This document shows positions 32,220 through 36,132 of a DNA stretch of 36,132 nucleotides, piece after piece. The stretch spans positions 1-36,132 of the forward strand of contig JAEYRN010000025.1 of NCBI GenBank assembly GCA_023435565.1, given 5' to 3'. A program made the position numbers and the translations under genes. Position 1 is the first letter of the stretch; every line of letters begins with the position of its first letter. The notes under the pieces are model-generated. The model made no database searches, was not told where the DNA came from, and was given only the letters and a program-made list of their open reading frames with translations. The DNA comes from Bacillota bacterium. GTDB taxonomy: Bacteria; Bacillota; UBA4882; UBA8346.

Positions 32220-33977
32220 ATGGAGATCATAGACATTTTGTTTCAATTTGAAGAGAAAATCCAGGACCAAGATTGGATCGGGCTGGAAGCTTTAGCCGAG
32301 TCCGTTTGTAGCGACATAACTGGTAATGAGGCTGTATCCCGTATTCTCGCGGTGGATCTCACCGGTTATATTGAAACTATCACCCGGAGCTTCACTGCGG
32401 TGTATTCACGTTTATCGGCATTGAAAGGTAAAGCGCTATATTTTGAGTACGATTTGGACAATGAATGGCATAGTCATTTTTTTATCTGTGATGAATATCA
32501 AACCCGTGACAAAGAAGACGACGACTGGGCGGCATCCTGGCTGGAGAGCGTCCCCGGGCCTCAATTAACCGCTTTTTCCTCTATTTATGCTGAAAACGGT
32601 TTCGACGAAAATGATCCGGCTATCGGGATCACCTCTTTGTTAATAGCCCGGACGATAGTGGCGGTAGCAAAGGCTTATCGGTCTTTTTCAGCGGATACCA
32701 AGATAAATATTGAACGGATTCCCTTTTGTATCGGTTACCACGATCAGGAGATACTTTGGCGGATTCATGAAAAGCCAAGTAAAAACCGTTCTTATCGTGT
32801 TACTTTTCCTAAAATCACTAGAAAGTATCCGCCATTAGCCGAAGATGAAAGAGTCAACCTCCTCTTTGAACCAGGTTTTGACGTTCTTGGATATCTTAAT
32901 CAAGGCCTCGCTTCCGCCAAGTTTGACGGCAAATACGGTTTCGTTGACCAATATGGCCGGAGAGTTATCCCATTCCGGTTTGATATGGTGGATGATTTCC
33001 AAGAAGGACTTGCCCCGGCGGCCATTAATGATAAATGGGGATATATAGATGCTAATGGTGATTATGTAATTGCTCCGCAATATGATGAAGCGAAAAAGTT
33101 TCTTTGCGGAGGAGCTTTTGTAAGAAAAAAAGAAGAGTGGGGGCTAATCGACGCCAATGGTAATTGGTTACATAAACCGTACTTTAACGAAATCGGTCTG
33201 GATTACGCCAGGGTGGATAATGAAGGTATTGTATCGGTCAAAAAAGATGATAAATGGGGTTATCTTGATTGTAAGGGCAAGGTGATAATTCCGCCTGTTT
33301 ATCAATGTAAAACCGTCGGTATGTTTAAAGAAGGATTGGCCGGTATCGTATTATCGGATAGAATCCGTTATATTGATACCAGTGGAAAAACCACCTTTGA
33401 GTTTACCGGGATTTTAAATAATCACAAAGCTGCCGCTGGTTCTTTTAATGAAGGGATAGCGTCAATTAATAAAGATGTTTATGATAGCTATTATATTAAT
33501 AAAGAAGGTTCCATCATTTTTCATGCCGTAATATGTAACGGTTTTTCGGAAGGCTTTGGGCTTGTTCGACTGCCGAATAGCCGAAACGCCTTTGTTAATA
33601 ACAATGGAGACGTTGTAATCAAAGATGGCCCGAAGAAGTACTGTAATCTTGACGGGACCATAGAAAAAGTGACCGTTAACTTTGTCGGTAGTAGGTTTAG
33701 TCAGGGATTGGCCCAGGTTTTTTGTAAAGCCGATACCGGGTGGGGTTATATCGATAAATCAGGTGAATTGGTAATGAAGTTCGATTATTTTGTTTCAGAT
33801 TTTAATAATAATGTGGCGGTTTTTAAAGGAATCCGAGGAAAGCAAGGCTATATTAATAAACAAGGACGATTACTTATAACTCCTCAATTTGAGGCTTGTT
33901 TTGATTTTTATGATTTAATTACCAAGGTTAAGCTGAATGATAAATGGGCGTTTGTGGAATATATTTTTAAAAAGTGA
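32220..33977 (+). CDS. WG-repeat protein with novel N-terminal domain
   Basis: A 585-aa cytoplasmic protein. Residues about 1-210 form an unassigned alpha/beta domain (start MEIIDILFQFEEKIQDQDW; also ALYFEYDLDNEWHSHFFI). From about 220 on there are some ten WG-like repeats: KYGFVDQYGRRVIP, KWGYIDANGDYVIAP, EWGLIDANGNW, KWGYLDCKGKVIIP, GWGYIDKSGELV, KQGYINKQGRLLITP and so on. WG repeats build beta-rich surfaces, presumably for binding. No signal peptide. Start ATG 32220 follows GGAGTGAT. A single-gene unit of unknown role. Confidence 0.85.
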   Translation: MEIIDILFQFEEKIQDQDWIGLEALAESVCSDITGNEAVSRILAVDLTGYIETITRSFTAVYSRLSALKGKALYFEYDLDNEWHSHFFICDEYQTRDKEDDDWAASWLESVPGPQLTAFSSIYAENGFDENDPAIGITSLLIARTIVAVAKAYRSFSADTKINIERIPFCIGYHDQEILWRIHEKPSKNRSYRVTFPKITRKYPPLAEDERVNLLFEPGFDVLGYLNQGLASAKFDGKYGFVDQYGRRVIPFRFDMVDDFQEGLAPAAINDKWGYIDANGDYVIAPQYDEAKKFLCGGAFVRKKEEWGLIDANGNWLHKPYFNEIGLDYARVDNEGIVSVKKDDKWGYLDCKGKVIIPPVYQCKTVGMFKEGLAGIVLSDRIRYIDTSGKTTFEFTGILNNHKAAAGSFNEGIASINKDVYDSYYINKEGSIIFHAVICNGFSEGFGLVRLPNSRNAFVNNNGDVVIKDGPKKYCNLDGTIEKVTVNFVGSRFSQGLAQVFCKADTGWGYIDKSGELVMKFDYFVSDFNNNVAVFKGIRGKQGYINKQGRLLITPQFEACFDFYDLITKVKLNDKWAFVEYIFKK

Positions 33978-34123
33978 TTTGGTTGATTAAAGAGAAACAT
34001 GAAAAAGAAATGACCGATTTAATAAACAAATATAAATATAGTGTTCTAAGGCTAAGTAAAACCGCTCAGAAGTTATCGGACAATACTCACGTCTTCAATT
34101 TTAGAATTGAATATAGCGGTTAA
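33974..34123 (+). CDS. Possible 49-aa protein overlapping the WG-gene stop
   Basis: An open frame of 50 codons from GTG 33974 (GTGA overlap with the stop of the WG gene) to TAA 34121-34123. It is helical and basic in its first part (KEKHEKEMTDLINKYKYSVLRLSKTAQKL), then NTHVFNFRIEYSG. No proper Shine-Dalgarno precedes GTG or the internal ATG near 34010, and the frame overlaps a terminator-like structure. It may be a remnant or chance. Confidence 0.25.
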   Translation: MIWLIKEKHEKEMTDLINKYKYSVLRLSKTAQKLSDNTHVFNFRIEYSG

Positions 34124-34129
34124 TTTTTT
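34060..34129 (+). terminator. Branched terminator-like structure after the WG gene
   Basis: AACCGCT (34060-34066) can pair with AGCGGTT (34115-34121), enclosing a perfect inner hairpin TTCAATT-TTAG-AATTGAA (34094-34111), and the outer stem is followed by AATTTTTTA. The long loop makes it non-standard. Confidence 0.45.
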
Positions 34130-34260
34130 ATTGGTGTCCCTCGATATCATTCTTTTCCAGTAAATCGCTTATTAGTCGGCGGTTACTCACCGGTGCCGCC
34201 ACCTCTTGTTTGCGGGGGTAAATCCGGCCGATCACGCCAGGATAACCGGTTTCTCAAGAA
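34130..34260 (-). pseudogene. GC-rich stretch, possible gene remnant
   Basis: This segment is clearly richer in G+C than its AT-rich flanks. On the minus strand one frame is open for 41 codons to TAA (34130-34128): ETGYPGVIGRIYPRKQEVA, then APVSNRRLISDLLEKNDIEGHQ. It has no start codon and an immediately preceding TGA. A second frame is also open for a while. It may be a decayed gene 3' end or a copy of an intergenic repeat. Confidence 0.3.
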
Positions 34261-34295
34261 TGTCTGAAAAACTTTTATAGATATTGCTACTCTAA

Positions 34296-34304
34296 TGGTA
34301 TAAT
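34296..34304 (+). promoter_or_regulatory. Extended -10 promoter of the mntA-hepT pair
   Basis: TGG-TATAAT is a perfect extended -10 element 53 bases before the start at 34357. No clear -35 is present, as allowed for this type. Confidence 0.6.
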
Positions 34305-34356
34305 AAATTTAGGGATTTTAGTATAGTTAATAAGTCTATATATGGAGTTGTTTATC

Positions 34357-34671
34357 ATGAATACTGATAACAAAACGATAATTCACCGAGATCTGGCTTT
34401 AAAAACATTAAAAAAATATAAAAACGATTTTGAAAAACAGTATGGTGTAACCAGGATTGGGATATTTGGTTCGATAGCCAGAGATGAAGCAAAAGATGAA
34501 AGCGATGTTGATATTGTAGTGGAGATGAAAAAACCCGACCTTTTTTATATGGTCCATATTAAGGAGACGCTGGAATATGAATTCCAACGACCAGTGGATA
34601 TTGTTCATTATCGGGATAAAATGAATACATTTTTAAAAGAACGGATCAACATGGAGGCCGTTTATGTATGA
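34357..34671 (+). CDS. mntA: MntA-type nucleotidyltransferase antitoxin
   Basis: A 104-aa minimal nucleotidyltransferase from ATG 34357, nine bases after GGAG; ATG 34342 lacks a Shine-Dalgarno. The catalytic motif GS-x10-DxD is complete (GIFGSIARDEAKDESDVDIVV), with VDIVHYRD as the third strand. In HepT/MntA toxin-antitoxin modules this protein AMPylates a tyrosine of the HEPN toxin to neutralise it. Its stop overlaps the start of hepT by 8 bases, the usual tight coupling. Confidence 0.88.
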   Translation: MNTDNKTIIHRDLALKTLKKYKNDFEKQYGVTRIGIFGSIARDEAKDESDVDIVVEMKKPDLFYMVHIKETLEYEFQRPVDIVHYRDKMNTFLKERINMEAVYV

Positions 34672-35056
34672 TCAAAAATTAATCCATGATATATTAACGT
34701 AAATTCTCGAAGCTTCCGGACGTATCGAACGGCGATTTTCAACGATCAAATCGCCTGATGATTTCTTAGTAAATGATGATGGTATTGACAGGCTTGACGC
34801 CATTTGCATGATGTTGATCGCTATCGGGGAAAGCTTAAAGTATTTAGATAAAATAACCGATGGGCAACTGCTTGAACAATATTCTGAAGTTGATTGGAAA
34901 GGTGCCAAGGGTATTCGTGACATCATCAGCCATCATTATTTCGATGTTGATGCAGAGATCGTATTTTCCGTATGTAACGAGAGATTACCGCTACTAGTGC
35001 AAACCGTTCAAAGAATGAAAGATAAGTTGGGTAAAAATGAGCAATCAGCTCTATGA
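34664..35056 (+). pseudogene. hepT: HepT-type HEPN RNase toxin, interrupted by a nonsense codon
   Basis: The frame from ATG 34664 has TAA at 34700-34702 (codon 13) and is otherwise open to 35056, giving a 131-codon gene. Both sides are HEPN/DUF86-like: MYDQKLIHDILT before, ILEASGRIERRF and SPDDFLVNDDGIDRLDAICMMLIAIGESLK after. The RNase motif RX4HXY (RDIISHHY) is intact. Relatives usually have Gln at the stop position, so a single CAA-to-TAA change is the likely cause. Internal re-initiation at ATG 34808 would drop the first helix. Toxin is probably inactive. Confidence 0.85.
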
Positions 35057-35100
35057 ACTGGATAACCGGGAACGGGGAACGATATCAAAAAGAGAATAAA

Positions 35101-35556
35101 TCATTTGAGCTGATTAGATGGATAGAGGCGTTCGATCAGTGTGATAATCACAACCCCCAGTATCCAATGGTCCAGGAGGGATATATAATAGAAGCTAAAG
35201 CTAAGTTCAGGTTGGAGATGGGGTAGTGTAATGACCGGCCCTAGTAACCAAAAAAGACTTCCTAAAAAAAGGCCCTTATACCAGAAGTACCACCGGCTGA
35301 TAATTTTCAGGCCATAAATGATCAAAATGGCAAGAGTTCCTCCGATAACCGAATCGATAAACATCGCAAAGAGGAAAGGACCGAAGGAGTCGGTTTTTGA
35401 CGGGGCTTTTAAAAGGACCTCTAAAATTAAAGCCGGATAATTGTTGTTGGTGATTCCTAATAAATAAAAGCCGTAATTAAACAGGGTTTTAATGACTGCA
35501 GCGATCATGCCGGTGATTGATCCACTGGCTAAGCGGTCTTTTATAATAATATCCAT
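35101..35556 (-). CDS. Four-helix membrane protein of unknown function, intact copy
   Basis: A 151-aa integral membrane protein with about four hydrophobic segments (GSITGMIAAVIKTLFNYGFY, FLFAMFIDSVIGGTLAILII, GLFLGSLFWLLGPVITL, HWILGVVIITLI). It starts at ATG 35556 with only a distant GGAG, and ends ERLYPSNQLK. I do not recognise the family. A decayed tandem copy lies immediately upstream on the same strand. Confidence 0.7.
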   Translation of the reverse strand: MDIIIKDRLASGSITGMIAAVIKTLFNYGFYLLGITNNNYPALILEVLLKAPSKTDSFGPFLFAMFIDSVIGGTLAILIIYGLKIISRWYFWYKGLFLGSLFWLLGPVITLPHLQPELSFSFYYISLLDHWILGVVIITLIERLYPSNQLK

Positions 35557-35581
35557 CAGTCTTGATTGACTCCAAAGTTTT

Positions 35582-36009
35582 TCAATCAGTCATATTCGCC
35601 AATTGGTTGGCTTTTAGTGGATAGAGCCGTTCGATCAGCGTAACAATCATAAACCCCAGTATCCAATGGTCTAGGAGTGATACATAAAAGAAGTTAAAGT
35701 CAAGCCTTGTGTAGAGAATGGGCAGTATAATGACCGGCCCGATCAACCAGATAAAACTCCCGAAAATAATTGCCTTATACCATAGGTAGCGTCGGCCAAC
35801 CCGATAATCGAATCGATGATCATGGCCAGGAGGAAAGGACCTGTCGAATGGGTTTTACCCGGAGCTTTTAAAAGGATCTCCAAAATTAAACCGGGGTAAT
35901 TATTTTTTGTGATTCCCCATAAATAGAAGCCGTAATTAATCAAGGTTTTTGTCGTTGCCGCAATCATTCCGGATATCGAGCCGCAGGTTAGGCGGTCGCT
36001 GATTATCAT
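35582..36009 (-). pseudogene. Broken tandem copy of the membrane-protein gene
   Basis: From ATG 36009 (Shine-Dalgarno GGAGGT) the frame encodes MIISDRLTCGSISGMIAATTKTL, then NYGFYLWGITKNNYPGLILE, clearly like the intact copy. After MIIDSIIG about 40 bp are missing compared with the intact copy, so the annotated frame ends at 35743 in unrelated residues. The right frame resumes as GRRYLWYKAIIFGSFIWLIGP and continues through SLLDHWILGFMIVTLIERLYP to a TGA at 35584-35582. The deletion also removes most of a transmembrane helix. Confidence 0.8.
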
Positions 36010-36132
36010 GTTAACCTCCATTTCGCCGCTACCGCTGGCGACACAAATAGTAATGAAAAAAGGGTGCGCGGTTTTCACCACTTTGATAGAATTACCTTGA
36101 GGAGAAGATACACTACAAAGCACGGCGAGGTG
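36010..36132 (-). other. Window edge upstream of the broken copy
   Basis: This end holds the 5' side of the duplicated membrane-protein gene. A hairpin TCGCC/GGCGA at about 36022-36042 lies just upstream of its Shine-Dalgarno. No gene can be assigned in the last 120 bases. Confidence 0.3.

Noticed and set aside
32172..32252. 27-codon frame overlapping the start of the WG-repeat gene
   Set aside because: GTG start with only AGGA upstream, and it overlaps the true gene start out of frame.
1..36132. tRNA, rRNA genes and CRISPR arrays
   Set aside because: I looked for T-loop-type GTTCGAATC sequences, conserved rRNA stretches and regularly spaced repeats and saw none.

Overview
The window comes from the chromosome of a low-GC, spore-former-type anaerobe of the Bacillota (Firmicutes), and several genes suggest a diderm cell envelope. 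Three things point to Bacillota. The first 5 kb has the classic order ylxM-ffh-rpsP-khpA-rimM-trmD-rplS-lepB. A SCIFF-type radical SAM maturase is present, a marker of Clostridia and relatives. LysM and small spore-type proteins also occur. At least three genes look like outer-membrane or periplasmic parts: a TraF/PorV-like barrel, a short Omp85-like barrel with a VRGY motif, and a CsgG-family protein, plus a LolA-fold-like secreted protein. Together these suggest a diderm lineage such as Limnochordia/Hydrogenispora-type bacteria. The lineage is inferred; no rRNA gene is present to settle it.

Layout. 1-5.1 kb (+): an SRP, ribosomal-protein, tRNA/rRNA-maturation and signal-peptidase cluster behind a near-consensus promoter. 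5.2-6.9 kb (+): an outer-membrane-barrel gene and a conserved 119-aa protein, each with its own terminator. 6.9-13.5 kb (-): a NarL-type response regulator, two tandem paralogous DesK/NarX-type membrane histidine kinases, then an operon of a NapH-like polyferredoxin, a small membrane-anchored protein, a TPR protein and an Omp85-like barrel. 13.6-15.6 kb (-): a Cys-cluster protein, a secreted unknown and a triple-LysM protein. 15.8-19.2 kb (+): a ZIP metal transporter, a YibE/F transporter, a ketopantoate-reductase-like protein and a 61-aa protein with a hairpin over its Shine-Dalgarno. 19.5-23.2 kb (+): a LolA-fold-like secreted protein, a CsgG-like protein, a membrane GAF-like protein coupled to a possible 36-aa peptide, and small proteins. 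23.2-28.8 kb: a membrane-anchored M14 carboxypeptidase (-), then (+) an MBL-fold hydrolase, the SCIFF-type maturase, a flavin-reductase-like protein, lgt and a Cys/His-rich protein. 28.8-32.1 kb (+): promoter, cobalamin riboswitch and cbiMNQO, a cobalt ECF transporter. 32.2-36.1 kb: a WG-repeat protein, an MntA/HepT-type toxin-antitoxin pair whose HepT gene carries a nonsense codon, and tandem copies of a membrane-protein gene, one of them broken.

Functional themes are co-translational export (ffh, lepB, lgt), envelope biogenesis, metal supply (ZIP, cobalt), and a candidate sensor-regulated trans-envelope redox module at 6.9-13.5 kb, which is the least conventional part. The 3' end shows gene decay. 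TTG start codons with good Shine-Dalgarno sequences are unusually frequent.
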